A DNA stretch of 64,000 nt from Deltaproteobacteria bacterium (GTDB taxonomy: Bacteria; Myxococcota_C; UBA6777): NCBI GenBank assembly GCA_006226375.1, contig SBHC01000067.1:1-64000 (forward strand). Reading direction: 5' to 3'. Position 1 is the first letter of the stretch. Each line of letters starts with the position of its first letter. A program made the position numbers and the translations under genes. Positions 41,518 to 52,900 of this stretch are shown here, in pieces. The notes under the pieces were generated by a model. It had not been told where the DNA came from. It made no database searches and saw only the letters and a program-made list of their open reading frames with translations.

Positions 41518-44145
41518 ATGAACATGGCACCGCACACCGTTGTAGAGAAAAGCTACCCACGGTTTCAGGACGGCTTCACCTTTCAGCCCGAAGCGCTCAC
41601 CGAAGAAGAATGGTCCAAGTTACCCCAGCAGGGACCCCAAGGACTGCCCCGGCTGCTCGACGTCATCGACGCTTTGGGCACAACGGACCGTGTCCAACGT
41701 CATCGCGCTGCAAGAACGCTGGCCTCCTGGGTTCATGTCCACCGCTCCGAGCTACCCAAACTCACAAAGAAGCTCGACCAACCTCTCGTGTTTCTACGGT
41801 ACTTCTTGGATCAGCAATGCCCGTTCTGGGAACGATGCATGGGTATCAACAACATCGACAACGACCGGCACTACTTCCTCCAACGAAAGGTGTACCAGAT
41901 CCTCCAAACCTTCTCCGAGCAAGAGGCGACCTTGGCGGCTTGGTGTCTGCTCCGCGCGTTGATGCGACACCAAGAAGCAAGCTCCTTCGGAGAACGTTCC
42001 TTACAGAGTCAACAAGTTCAGCACCTGTGGGACAAACTCCTTGCCTGGGCAGAGAGCAACCCTGAAACAGCCTCACTCACCGACAAGGAAGTTCGCGTCC
42101 TCATCCAAAGCTGGCTGGACGGGATGGGACCTCCCAACCTCCAAGAGCACACGTTGCGCCAACAACAGGCCCAAGTCGACACCACCTGGAATACCATGGA
42201 GCAAATTCACGGTCCTGTTGATGCCAAAGGAAAGGCCTTGCGGCAAAAGGCAAAACCCAAACACCTCCAATCGGACGCTGTCTGGCAACAAGTACAAGAA
42301 GAGAAAGAAACAGAGCGAAAGAGAGTTCTCCAAAGAGACCGCTCGCTCCTTCTCCGCGGTGGCCTGGGACCCTCTCAAGAAAAGAAGTCACTGGACATTG
42401 ATGAGAGACTTCCCCCTCAGCCACAAGCAAGCGCTCCTCCAGCCCCACAGAAACGCTCCAAGGAAAGTCTGCCACAAGAGCCAACGCCTGACGCAGGCAA
42501 GCAACGCAAGAAGAAACGAGACCAAGCTCCAGAAGAGCGGACCCGGTTTGAGCGACGTGAAGAGGAGAGAAAACAAGATTACGGCGGAGGGCTACCTGGT
42601 GAGGCACTCCCCCTCTCAGCCGAAGAGGACGCAAGAACACCAGACTCCGTCGATGAAGCTCCCCCAACCAAGCCTTCTGTGGAAGGCTCTATGCTCGATT
42701 TCTCCCATTACGACAGCGAGTACGCAGAAGGCCCACTCTACGCAGACGATGGCTCAGAGATAGACCTCTCTGAGGTAGAGCTTTCTTATCCAGGGGCTCC
42801 GTATGAGCCGACGATGATGGAAGCTCCACAAAAACGTTCTTCAGGGCTGGGCATGTGGTTGAAGGTATTGTTCAGCCCGCTGTTGGTCCCTTTTTGGCTC
42901 GTCGTAGGTTTGGGTCGGATGATGGTCTTGACCTGGACCACCCTCTTCACAACCATACAAGCGCTCTGGCAAGGCCTTGGTAACTTTGTCCGCGATCGCT
43001 GGTGGGAGTGGAAGCAACAAGCAGAAGAAGAAGGCATCCAACTCTTTGAGTTGTTCCTCAGCGAAGAGGCAGGACGCCCAGGCCTGGTCGAACGTCTGTT
43101 TGCACAATCCAAGCTTTTGCTTCGCGCGATACAACACACCATCGGCGTTCGGTTTGTGTTGTGGGTCAACGCAATCGATGCGCTCGTGGATACCACCTTG
43201 GGTTACCTTGCAGGGATTTTTGAAGCCTGGAAGACCTTGCTCACAGTGAAGCGAAAGCTCACCCACCGCAACCAAGCCATTCACGCTTTAGCCAACGATG
43301 TGACGATGGGCCGGCTCAAGCTCTCTCGGTTGTTTTCCTTTGTCGGATTTTACCCCGAAGAAGCAACGTTTGCAGGGTTTCCCGAGGACAAAGACTGGGA
43401 AGCAGCCTTGGGTCGAACCTTTGCGCTCAAGCTTATCTTGGACACTCGAAACAAACTTGACGACATGAAACGCGACCTGTCCCTTCTCACCCGTCAACAG
43501 GCGGTAGAGAGTGGCAAGCGCTCCATCACACAGTTCCTGGCAAGCTGGATCCCCAACCCCTTGCACTTGCTCACGGTGTGGAAAGACCTTGCCCTGATGG
43601 TGCTGTTTATGCGCTATTCACGGCGTGAAGTGGAGCAAATGTACGTCGATCTTCTCGACCATTACCACAACACAATGCTTCTGCTGCAGGAACACAATCT
43701 TCAGCAAAGCCCCGGCTCGTTTCCGGAGCCATTGCAAAGCTATCAGGTCCAGTTGATGGAGCATGAAACAGGCATGTATGCACGGCTTCAACGTCATCGT
43801 TGGGAGGTCACGCAGTTGGAGGCGACCATCGAAAGGAATCGCAAACATGTGCAGCGTTTGCTTCAACTCCTCTGCCATCCAGCTCACCCAATGGACCCAA
43901 AGAAATGGCAGCGAATGGACCTTGTGCTGGAGAACCTCAAAGCACAGCAAGCAGGTTGTCTCCACCCAGGTCTTGCTCTCGCTATGGAAGAATGGCTCAC
44001 CCGCGAAGTGACAACCTATCTGAAGACACAAGGCTATCGGCCGTCCCCTCAGGACTCCACGTTAATGCAAAAAGAAAAGCAGCACCGTCGCCAACGCGCT
44101 GCGCTTCTTCGCAAGCTTCAAAACGACTGGGGGCCGATGCTCTAG
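41518..44145 (+). CDS. Unrecognised 874-residue membrane-associated protein
   Basis: Start chosen at the ATG at 41518, preceded by CCGGAGAG at a spacing of 6. The N-terminal 220 residues are helical and HEAT-like (VQRHRAARTLASWVH, QKVYQILQTFSEQEATLAAW-type helices). Residues about 230-430 are charged, Lys/Glu/Pro-rich and probably disordered. Then come hydrophobic helices (FSPLLVPFWLVVGLGRMMVL, TWTTLFTTIQALW, FVLWVNAIDALVDTTLGYLA, VWKDLALMVLFMRYS) mixed with amphipathic ones, and a basic coiled C-terminus. It has no signal peptide. I do not recognise a family. Its stop TAG overlaps the stop of the convergent methyltransferase gene. Confidence 0.65.
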   Translation: MNMAPHTVVEKSYPRFQDGFTFQPEALTEEEWSKLPQQGPQGLPRLLDVIDALGTTDRVQRHRAARTLASWVHVHRSELPKLTKKLDQPLVFLRYFLDQQCPFWERCMGINNIDNDRHYFLQRKVYQILQTFSEQEATLAAWCLLRALMRHQEASSFGERSLQSQQVQHLWDKLLAWAESNPETASLTDKEVRVLIQSWLDGMGPPNLQEHTLRQQQAQVDTTWNTMEQIHGPVDAKGKALRQKAKPKHLQSDAVWQQVQEEKETERKRVLQRDRSLLLRGGLGPSQEKKSLDIDERLPPQPQASAPPAPQKRSKESLPQEPTPDAGKQRKKKRDQAPEERTRFERREEERKQDYGGGLPGEALPLSAEEDARTPDSVDEAPPTKPSVEGSMLDFSHYDSEYAEGPLYADDGSEIDLSEVELSYPGAPYEPTMMEAPQKRSSGLGMWLKVLFSPLLVPFWLVVGLGRMMVLTWTTLFTTIQALWQGLGNFVRDRWWEWKQQAEEEGIQLFELFLSEEAGRPGLVERLFAQSKLLLRAIQHTIGVRFVLWVNAIDALVDTTLGYLAGIFEAWKTLLTVKRKLTHRNQAIHALANDVTMGRLKLSRLFSFVGFYPEEATFAGFPEDKDWEAALGRTFALKLILDTRNKLDDMKRDLSLLTRQQAVESGKRSITQFLASWIPNPLHLLTVWKDLALMVLFMRYSRREVEQMYVDLLDHYHNTMLLLQEHNLQQSPGSFPEPLQSYQVQLMEHETGMYARLQRHRWEVTQLEATIERNRKHVQRLLQLLCHPAHPMDPKKWQRMDLVLENLKAQQAGCLHPGLALAMEEWLTREVTTYLKTQGYRPSPQDSTLMQKEKQHRRQRAALLRKLQNDWGPML

Positions 44146-45017
44146 GATGCGTCAGAAGGAACGTTCAGGCGATAATGCACCACCCATTGGATCTTCCGCA
44201 TGGACTCAAAGCGTCGGGTCCATCGGATGACACCCAGTTTCGATTCATCTTCGTCGACAAAGGCCCAATCCCCGAGCAGTTCGAGTCCTTCGCTCCAGGC
44301 TTCCATGTCTCGGCTGTCTTTCAACCCCGACTGAAACATCGCCCCTTCGCCCATCGACATGTTACGCTGCAACTTGCGCTTCATGATACGGCCTCTCCAA
44401 CCTTCCAACCACTTCGCGTTGAAGACTTCGCAGACAAGCTCACTACCAGGAAAACGTTCTTGCAATGCGAGGACCAAGGAGCGGACCTCATCGAGAGGCA
44501 AATACATGAACAAGCCCTCAGCCAAAAACAAATGAGGCTGAGAGCGATCCAATTGTTCCATCCAGGTATGGTCGAGAACCGAGCAGGCTAGCAGCTTGTA
44601 ACGAGGCGTCTCCTCCACAAACTTTCGCTTGAGTTCGATCACATCAGGGAGGTCCAAGTCAAACAGTTCCAGAGAGCCATCGTCCAGCCGGAAGAAACGG
44701 GAGTCCAGGCCACAGCCAAGGTTGACCACGACACCGTCAGGATGTTCCTGCAAGAATGTTCGGGTTTTTTGGTCGAAGTGACGCGCACGAAGTGACATGG
44801 TGTACTTCAACATGTTGGGGAGAGCATCGTTCGCGACCTTGCGATACAGGCTTCCTTCGGCTTCGGCAGCCAGGGGACGCAATCGCTCAAACCACTCCAC
44901 TGCTTTTTCGTCCACCAAGATTGGATTCTTGGATTGTGACTCCATTGCCCTTGCGTACAAGGTTAACAACAAAGTGGCTGATACATCACTGAGAGATAGC
45001 TCTGCATGAGTGGTCAT
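44142..45017 (-). CDS. LCM/TcmP-family SAM O-methyltransferase
   Basis: 291 residues. The N-terminal LSDVSATLLLTLYARAMES, then RARHFDQKTRTFLQEHPDGVVVNLGCGLDSRFFRL (SAM motif I, NLGCGLDSR) and ELFDLDLPDVIELKRKF, HLFLAEGLFMYLP are hallmarks of the leucine carboxyl methyltransferase/TcmP group, which methylates small polyketides or a C-terminal carboxylate. The substrate is unknown. Its 3' end shares CTAG with the stop of the 874-aa protein gene. Length is typical for the family. Confidence 0.85.
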   Translation of the reverse strand: MTTHAELSLSDVSATLLLTLYARAMESQSKNPILVDEKAVEWFERLRPLAAEAEGSLYRKVANDALPNMLKYTMSLRARHFDQKTRTFLQEHPDGVVVNLGCGLDSRFFRLDDGSLELFDLDLPDVIELKRKFVEETPRYKLLACSVLDHTWMEQLDRSQPHLFLAEGLFMYLPLDEVRSLVLALQERFPGSELVCEVFNAKWLEGWRGRIMKRKLQRNMSMGEGAMFQSGLKDSRDMEAWSEGLELLGDWAFVDEDESKLGVIRWTRRFESMRKIQWVVHYRLNVPSDAS

Positions 45018-45041
45018 TGTATGCTATGCCTTTTCCACAAC

Positions 45042-46508
45042 TCAATGTTGGGAGTTACGAATGAGTTGTTGGTAAAAACGAACAATATCGGCGTAATTGT
45101 CGACCATGATTCGTTCATTCGTACCATGAATCCGTTTTACATCAGAGGGCTTCATCTTAATAGGAACAAATCGATAAATGTTTTTGCAAAGACTGATGTA
45201 GTGCCGAGAGTCCGTTCCACCCACGACAAGGTTGGGAGCCACAATTGCAGAAGGAAAGATCTCACGGATGGATCGCTGCACTACCTTAAAACCTTTTGCA
45301 TCAATGGACGAAACAGGTGAAGGCTCCGTAAAAAATTTGGCGTTTGCATAGCTCACCTTAATGTTGTCGTTGTTGATCACTTTCTTAACATGCGCGACCA
45401 CACTCTTGATGCTATCTCCGGGCAAGATGCGAAAGTTAATCACAACAGAAGCGTGGACAGGCAGAACATTTTCTTTGGTGCCGCTGTTAAACATAGTCAC
45501 AGCGGTGGTGGTACGAATGGTCGCATGGGTCGACTTTTTCTTTTTGAGAATGCCCATGACGACAGGCCGAAACAACCAAAGGTTGGCAAACACAGCCTTC
45601 AGCCCAAACGACATCTCAGGTCCAGCGTATTCAAACATTTTAGCGGTTGGACCATGAATTCGAGCAGGCATAGGATTGCGCTCCAAACGATGCACCGCAG
45701 TGCTCAACAACCCGATGCTGGTATGCTTGGGAGGCATGGAAGAGTGTCCTCCTTTCCCTTTGATCGAGAGTTTGATGGTCACATACCCTTTCTCCGCCAA
45801 ACCGACCAAGGCAACCGGTTGTTTGACACCAGGAAGAATCCCATCGGTGATGAGCATCCCCTCATCCAGAACATACTCTAGGGTAACACCGCGCTTTTTG
45901 AGCCTCGCCCCGATCGCTTTGTGTCCATAGTTCCCACCAATTTCCTCATCGTGACCAAACGCCAAGTACAGGGTACGCTTGGGTTTAAATTTTTGGGCAA
46001 GCAACGCTTCCACGCCCTCCAAAACCCCTATGACAGCGACTTTATCGTCCAAGGATCCTCGCCCCCAGATCGCTCCATCAACAATTTTCCCAGAGTACGG
46101 AGGATGCTTCCAATCTTTGAGGGTTCCGGTCGCCACAGGAACCACGTCAGTATGGCCCATCAACAAGAACGGCTTGAGCGAGGGGTCACTGCCTTTCCAC
46201 GTATACAGCAAGCTATACTTGTTAATCTTCTCCACCTTCAGATGTTTGTGCACCAACGGAAAGGACTTCTCGATAAACTGAATCAGGTCCAGAAACGGCT
46301 TACCTTTAAATTGTTTGCTGTCTTCAAACGAGATGGTCCGAAACCGGATACTCTCGGCCAACCGTTTCGCCACAGTCTGCGCATCCACCGACACTTTCAC
46401 CGGCTTCACCTGCACCTGTTTGGACGAAAACATCGCAGTCTTCACCAAGACGATGGCCAACAAGCCTACGATGGCAAGGCCCAGAAACATCAGTACCTTC
46501 TTCAACAT
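45042..46508 (-). CDS. M20 family zinc peptidase (PM20D1/carboxypeptidase S-like)
   Basis: 488 residues from the ATG at 46508, chosen because GGGAG precedes it; the frame runs to 46541. An N-terminal anchor (MFLGLAIVGLLAIVLVKTA) is followed by LLMGHTDVVPV (zinc His), WGRGSLDDK (bridging Asp), FGHDEEIGGNYG (catalytic and zinc Glu), GLAEKGYVTIKLSIKGKGGH and VVGGTDSRHY near the end. The long form with an insert and membrane anchor resembles mammalian PM20D1 and yeast CPS1, which act on N-acyl amino acids or dipeptides. It is probably periplasmic. No obvious operon partner. Confidence 0.85.
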   Translation of the reverse strand: MLKKVLMFLGLAIVGLLAIVLVKTAMFSSKQVQVKPVKVSVDAQTVAKRLAESIRFRTISFEDSKQFKGKPFLDLIQFIEKSFPLVHKHLKVEKINKYSLLYTWKGSDPSLKPFLLMGHTDVVPVATGTLKDWKHPPYSGKIVDGAIWGRGSLDDKVAVIGVLEGVEALLAQKFKPKRTLYLAFGHDEEIGGNYGHKAIGARLKKRGVTLEYVLDEGMLITDGILPGVKQPVALVGLAEKGYVTIKLSIKGKGGHSSMPPKHTSIGLLSTAVHRLERNPMPARIHGPTAKMFEYAGPEMSFGLKAVFANLWLFRPVVMGILKKKKSTHATIRTTTAVTMFNSGTKENVLPVHASVVINFRILPGDSIKSVVAHVKKVINNDNIKVSYANAKFFTEPSPVSSIDAKGFKVVQRSIREIFPSAIVAPNLVVGGTDSRHYISLCKNIYRFVPIKMKPSDVKRIHGTNERIMVDNYADIVRFYQQLIRNSQH

Positions 46509-46990
46509 ATTGTACTCCCACAACAATCGAATGTTTTGCAAAGCATGAAGAGAGTTGTAGCACGATTGATCTAAGAGAAAAAGATACCCCTCTTTTCAGG
46601 ATGTAATCGCAAGCCGTTGGTTTCATGGTTCGCAAAAATTTCCACAGAGTGCACAGACAAAGAGAGCGCGCATCAGATTGAGTTCCATGAATCGGACAAC
46701 AGTATCATCGTTTGCAGCGTTGGAGTGCCCACGCATGTGGGTACTTTTCCCTTGCCTATATCTCGCATGGCTAGCCGGGTACATGTTTCGGGCCGCGTAG
46801 GTGTCCGGCGTCATCACAAATGTTTGCCCGGCGTCATCACCAGTGCGAAGGCCACGTTCTTACCCATCGAATGGAATCAAACTTTGGTTTGCCTTGGGGC
46901 CCTGACAAAATTTTTTGAAGAAATCCAGGGAGGGCCCCACTCAGGATACAGCGCCAAGTTGCGCTCGATTCAGAGAGGTTAAAGGTTCCT
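46509..46990. other. Gene-free region holding the left inverted repeat
   Basis: 482 bases between the divergent M20 and RHS genes. It contains the repeat at 46698-46872; the remaining bases show no coding signal. Short open frames here (e.g. 46617-46982) are translations of the repeat. Confidence 0.55.
46698..46872 (-). repeat. Left inverted repeat flanking the RHS gene
   Basis: The reverse complement of this 175-base block matches 53213-53351. The outer 77 bases (46698-46774) agree at 66 of 77 positions by my count, and the inner part also aligns (GGTAAGA, TGGCCTTCGCA, GTGATGACGC) but carries an extra tandem copy of a GTGATGACGCCGG unit. A GTGCCCAC-GCAT-GTGGGTAC hairpin lies inside at 46725-46744. 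Confidence 0.8.
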
Positions 46991-49900
46991 ATGAGAACAC
47001 GAAGAGAGGTTCCCATGTTGTTGCGAAGTCTTGGTTTGTGTGTGTTGTGGCTCCTACTTGGAGGAAGTCCGGTTTGGGCTCAAACATCAGGGATGTCAAG
47101 CAACGTTCTGGTCCTTCCCACAGGCCCTGGTTCGCTGGGTGGGATTGGCGAGAATGTGCAGGCCAACCTCAACATGGGGATGATGTCGTATCCCATCTCC
47201 ATCCTTCTACCCCAAGGACGTCAGAATGTACAACCCAGCATTCGCGTGGTGTACAGTTCGTCGGCCGGCTCTGGAATGATGGGCATCGGCTGGTCACTTC
47301 AGGCGGGTGGCTCGATCGAACGACTGACCGTTCGCGGACTCCCTACCTACACCAACAGTGACCGATTTTACAGTGACACAGGCGAGCTGGTAAAGATCCC
47401 AAACTCTCCCTTCTATCGATCCCGGTACGAGGGAAGCTTTGTCCGGTACTGCTGGATGCAAAAAGACGCCAACGACCAACAAGGGTACTGGGTCGCTGAA
47501 TATCCCAACGGCTCCAAAGCTTACTACGGCGCAACTCCTGCAGGAAAGGTGGAGTTGGGTAGCCAAGTGTACGGCGCACAGAACCAGACCTTCCGCTGGG
47601 AGATGGTCGCCTACGTGGACCGAAACGGCAACCGCATTGAGTACAAGTATGTGAAAGTGGGTTCGCAAACCTACATCGACCAGATCGCCTGGGTTTTTGA
47701 TGAGAGCAACAACCCTCTCTACCAGGTGAACTTCACCTACGAAGACCGACCCGACCCCATCTCCGATGGCAAGCCCGGCTTTGACCTCCAAACCACCAAA
47801 CGACTCAACGAACTCACCATCCTGGCTGAGGGCAAACGCTTCCGCAGTTACTCGTTTACGTTTGAAGATCAGACAGGACTCTCACGGTTGATAAAGGTGG
47901 AACGCTTCGGTCGCGACCCCAAGCAGCGGTACCCCGTTGTCTTTACCATGAAGTACTCCGACGCGACATTCTCCCCTGCCAACAGCAAGATGGTGGAGAT
48001 GCCCACATCGCTGGGACTCAACTTCGCGAGCAACAACGCCGGATTTCTCGACATCAACGGTGACGGCCTTCCCGACGTCGTCAACACCAGCAACCCCAAG
48101 CACGTGTTTCACCTCAACGAGCTGACCCTTAAGAGCGACCTGACCCAAGACAAGCACAACTTTCCCAAGAGCAACCTCAAGACGAACCCCACGGAAACAA
48201 GCGCCAAGCTTTCAAGTCCATCCGTCCAATTGATGGACGCCAACGGAGATGGATTCACTGACCTTGTCGACGCGGTTAACAAGAAAATGTACCTGAACAA
48301 GGGCAACACGCAGTGGGAAGCCAGCACTCTTTCTGTGCAAAACTATCCCATCACCAGCGTGGACCTGGACGTTCGGTTTTTTGATTACAACGGCGACAAA
48401 CAAATCGATATCATCCGCAGCGATGGAACCAGCACCTCCTACTGGATCAACGAAGGCAACGGCAACTGGAAACGGGTGGTGGGAGGACAAGACATCGGCT
48501 TGAGCTTCTCCAAAGACCGACTTCGTCTGATCGACATTAACGGCGACGGTTTGATGGATGTTGTCCACATCACCACGAGCAGCCTCCGCTACAAAAAGTA
48601 CCTGGGGTACGGTCGCTGGACCGATTGGATCTCATTAAATGTGCCCGGCATTGACCAATACCCGCTCTCCACATCAGCCCAGTTTGCCGACGTGAATGGC
48701 GACGGGATGGCCGACATGGTCGCGTTCTTAGGCACCAGCCTCGTCTACTTCGTTAACAAAAATGGAAAAGCGTTTGACACAGGCAAGAAGCTTCAGGCCT
48801 TCCAAGGCATCGACATTCCCGACAGCACCAAAACATCCGTCCGGATCGTCGACATCAACGGCAACGGCTCACGCGACATTGTTTGGATTGGCTCCTCAGG
48901 AAAAGTGACCTACCTGGAACTCTTTGGCAAACGACCCAACTTAATGACCGAAATTGCCAACGGCATCGGGCAACGCATCAACGTGGCCTACGGCTCCAGC
49001 GTTAACTTTTACCTTCGTGACATGACCTGTGACCCAGCCAAAGACAAAGCCTGCGCAGGACCCTGGCAAAACAAAATGCCCATGGCGTTCCCAGTTGTGA
49101 CACAGATTACAACCTGGGCCTCCCACTCCGACAAGCCTGAATCTCAAGCCACTCCGACTGGGAAAGAAGCACCACAAACACAGCGGGTGTACTACCACAA
49201 CGGATTCTACGACGGAAACGAAAAGAAGTTCCGAGGATTCCGCAAGGTCGAGTCGCTTACGTTGGGAGACCAAACCGTCCCCACCCGCATCGACACGATG
49301 GTCTATGATGTAGGAGACAAAGACCCGTACTTTCACGGTCGCATGCTGCAAACCATGAGCACGGACGAAGCAGGGAAGCTCTTCCAAGAATCCAAGTCGG
49401 AGTGGAAAGACTGCGGCGCTGTCGCTGGTGCAGACCAAGGATTAACACCACCTGTCCGGTTTATCTGTCAGGTCGCCAGCGAAACCACAATCAAGGAAGG
49501 AGAAACCGACCAAGCCAAGTGGAAAACCCTTCGCAGTGAAATGACTTACGATGGATATGGCAACGTGACACGCAACGCCAACCTCGGAGAGGTTAGCCTC
49601 AAAGGCGATGAGAAGTATGTAAAGACCACGTTCATTGTTCCCACGGATCCAAAGTCAGACAAAGCATCTTGGACTGTCCGTTTGCCCCAAACCATCGAGT
49701 ATTGTGCTGACCCCAACGGCGCTTGTGCCAAGGCTTCCTACTTCTACGACGGGACAGCCTTTGAAGGGTTGCCTGCAGGTCAATTCACCAAAGGGAATCT
49801 CTCTCGGGTTTCTGCTTTGGTGGACCTTCAAGGGCAAAAAGAGATCAACCTGCACATGCGAAAGTACGACAAGTACGGCAACATCATCGAGCGGAAACGC

Positions 49901-52900
49901 CCGACAGGCAACGTCAGGACTTACACCTACGACAAGGTGTACAACAAGTTTCCAACCAGTGAGACCGTGAAGGTTGGGTCAGTAACCCTGACCTCCTCGG
50001 CAGAATGGGACTACAACCTGAGCCAGATCATACGCTCTACAGATCCCAACAACCTCACCATGACCTACACCTACGATAACTTTGGCCGCAGGCTCTCCAT
50101 GTCACAGCCCAGTGACCCAGTAGGCAAACCAAGCACCGAGTTTACTTACGAACTCAAGGCACCCATTAGCCGCATCATCACCAAGCAGCGCTCCAAAAGT
50201 GGGGGGGAGCACGACCGCCAAACCATTCAATGTTTCGACGGCTTGGGACGAAAGTTCATGCTCCTCAAGCAAGTGGCAGCAGGCCGCTTCATCACCTTGC
50301 AACACAACAACTACAACAGCATCGGCCAAGTCTCCCAGATTTGGAACGCTTACGAAAACGATGGCACCTGTCAGTTTGAGCCCAACGACAGCAAGCTCCC
50401 CTTTACACAGTTTCAATACGATGCCATGCAGCGCGTCGTACAAAAAACGTTCGCTGACGGCACGATGACCAAGGTGGTCCACAAGCCCCTTGAAACACAC
50501 GACTTCGACGAGAATGATAACGATCCAAAGTCGCCGTTTTACCAAACACCTGACATTAAAAAGATGGACGGTCAGGGCCGTTTGCTTGAAATGATCGAAG
50601 CCAGCAACTCCAAGGTGGAGCGGAAAACACAGTACCGTTACAACCACGTGAACCTTGGCTTGCAAGATAAGGTAGAAGCCTTTGTCTATCCCGGCAACCA
50701 GAAGAAAAAACAGAGCTTCAATTTGTTGGGCTATCTCACCAAAGTCGAGCACCCCGATGGCACAACCACAGAGTTTACCTACAACGAAGATGGCCAGCCT
50801 CTGGAGCGAAAAGACCGGCGGGGTCGAGTCATCGTCCATACCTACGACGCGATCGGTCGCCCCCTCACGATACAAGAAAAGGGCAAGCCCGACACCCTGA
50901 TTAGCTACAAGTACGACACACCCGTCCAAGATCACGCCGACGCGACGTTCACGACGGGCCAGCCCGTGCAAGTAACCTATCCAGGGGGTAGCATCACCAA
51001 TAGCTATTCCATGCGCGGCCAGCCTGTCGTAACCCGCCGAAAGGTGATGGGTGTAACCTTCGAGGTCAAGCGCACCTTCAACAACCTGGGCGATCCTCTT
51101 CAGCTTGTCTACCCGGACGGCCGGACGATTGACTACAGCTACGATGGCGCAAGCCGACTCACAGCCATCAGCAACCTTGTGACGTCCATCAGCTACGGTC
51201 CACGGGGATTTCTATCCTCACGAACAACAGCAAACAAGGTAAAGACGTCTTACAACTTCGATGCCCGACTTCGCCTCACCAAGATGCAGGTGGAGAGTCA
51301 ACCGGGCTTCACCTTCACCTTGCAACGAGACCCCTCGGGCAACATCAATAGCTGGCAAGAAACATGGGGTAGCACAAGCTATACCAACAGCTATACCTAT
51401 GATGCCTTGGATCGTTTGGTTCAGGCTAGCCTGGAAGATGGCAAAGAAGTCCTTACCTATGGACTGACCACAGACGGGAATCTGACCCAAAAGACCTCAA
51501 GCCTGAGCCAGCAAAGCCCCGTACATATTGGCGACTACGCCTATAACTCCAAGAAGATCCATGCGATCACGTCTGCAGGACCGATGAAGCTGAGCTACGA
51601 TGCAGGAGGCTTGCTCACCTCACGAGACGCCATGAAGATGGAATGGGAATACCGAGGTCAGCTCCAACAAGTCACCCAAAACAACCAAGTGATGGGCCGG
51701 TACTGGTACGACCACAACGCAGACCGTGTGATAAAGGCAGAGAACGGTGTGTATAGCTTCTACATTTACGATGACTTCTGGATGAAAGATGGGGATGTTA
51801 TCATCTACCCGCGCCTCAGCGGCCACCACATCGCTCGCTGGAGCAGCACAGCCTTCCATGCCAAGTTCTACGATGACCTCGCTCCAGCCACAGGAGACGC
51901 TCAACTTACACCCCAACCCGACGGGCAAATCACCGCGGCAGATGCCTGGCTTTACCACGCCTCACGACAAAAGCTGTTGAACATCCCAACCCAACCACGC
52001 CCGTTGGACTTGGACCTCACCCAGAACATGTTGCAAGCTTCTGTCTCGCGTATGTTATCCGGGGGTCAGGAAGAGAAGCTGTACCTGTCTACCGACCACC
52101 TAGGCTCCATCCGCATGGTCACTGACGCCACTGGAAACGTAGTCCAAACCAAAACCTACTACCCGTACGGCGCGGTCAAGAGTCAGAGTTCGCCGTTGGT
52201 CACTTTGGGTTACCAGGGAACCGAGTTGGATCAGGTGACAAAGGCCAACTACTTTGGCGCTCGTTACCTCGACACCCGGCTGGGCACATGGCTGTCTCCT
52301 GATCCAGCCTTTGTGCAAACAAGCGGCCCCAACGATGAATGGAGTCGCTACACTTCGGTCCTCCACAACCCCATTCGCTACCGCGACATCGATGGGTATG
52401 CATCCATCGACGCTGCCGAGGTGGGCAGCATCGGCTTTGGTATCGTCACAGCAGGCTATGCGTTAGTGCATGGAGGATACCAGCTCTTCCGCGCCGTTCA
52501 GAACCAACGCATCACAGGACGCAAGAACAAAGCCTCCCGCGCGATGACCATTGCTGGAAACTTTGCCGCGGCAGGATTGGGAGCGGCAGCAGCCGCCATG
52601 ACCATCCAAGGCGATTTACAAACAGCGATGATTCTAGGGTACGGTATCCTCGCCGGAAGTATGCTCCGCTCCATAGGCTCCGTGTACCACCTGCACCGGC
52701 AAAACATTCGGATCAAGCACTACAACAATAAGAATTACAACCGTGGACGTCACAGAGAAGCGGTACTTCTTCGCTCGGCGGGTTTGGTTGTCGGTCTCGT
52801 TCAAATTGCTGCTGTTGCGACACAAACTGACGAGAAAACAGCAACAGCGATGATTGCGGCCACAGGCGCACTGGCTCTCGTGGCCAATTTCTTTGCCCGT

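Noticed and set aside
46617..46982. Small open frames in the repeats with peptides such as GYRQGRSTHIRGHSN and VPTHVGTFPL (also at 53262-53525)
   Set aside because: The similarity of the two peptides comes from the inverted DNA repeat itself, open in several frames; no ribosome site or conserved start.
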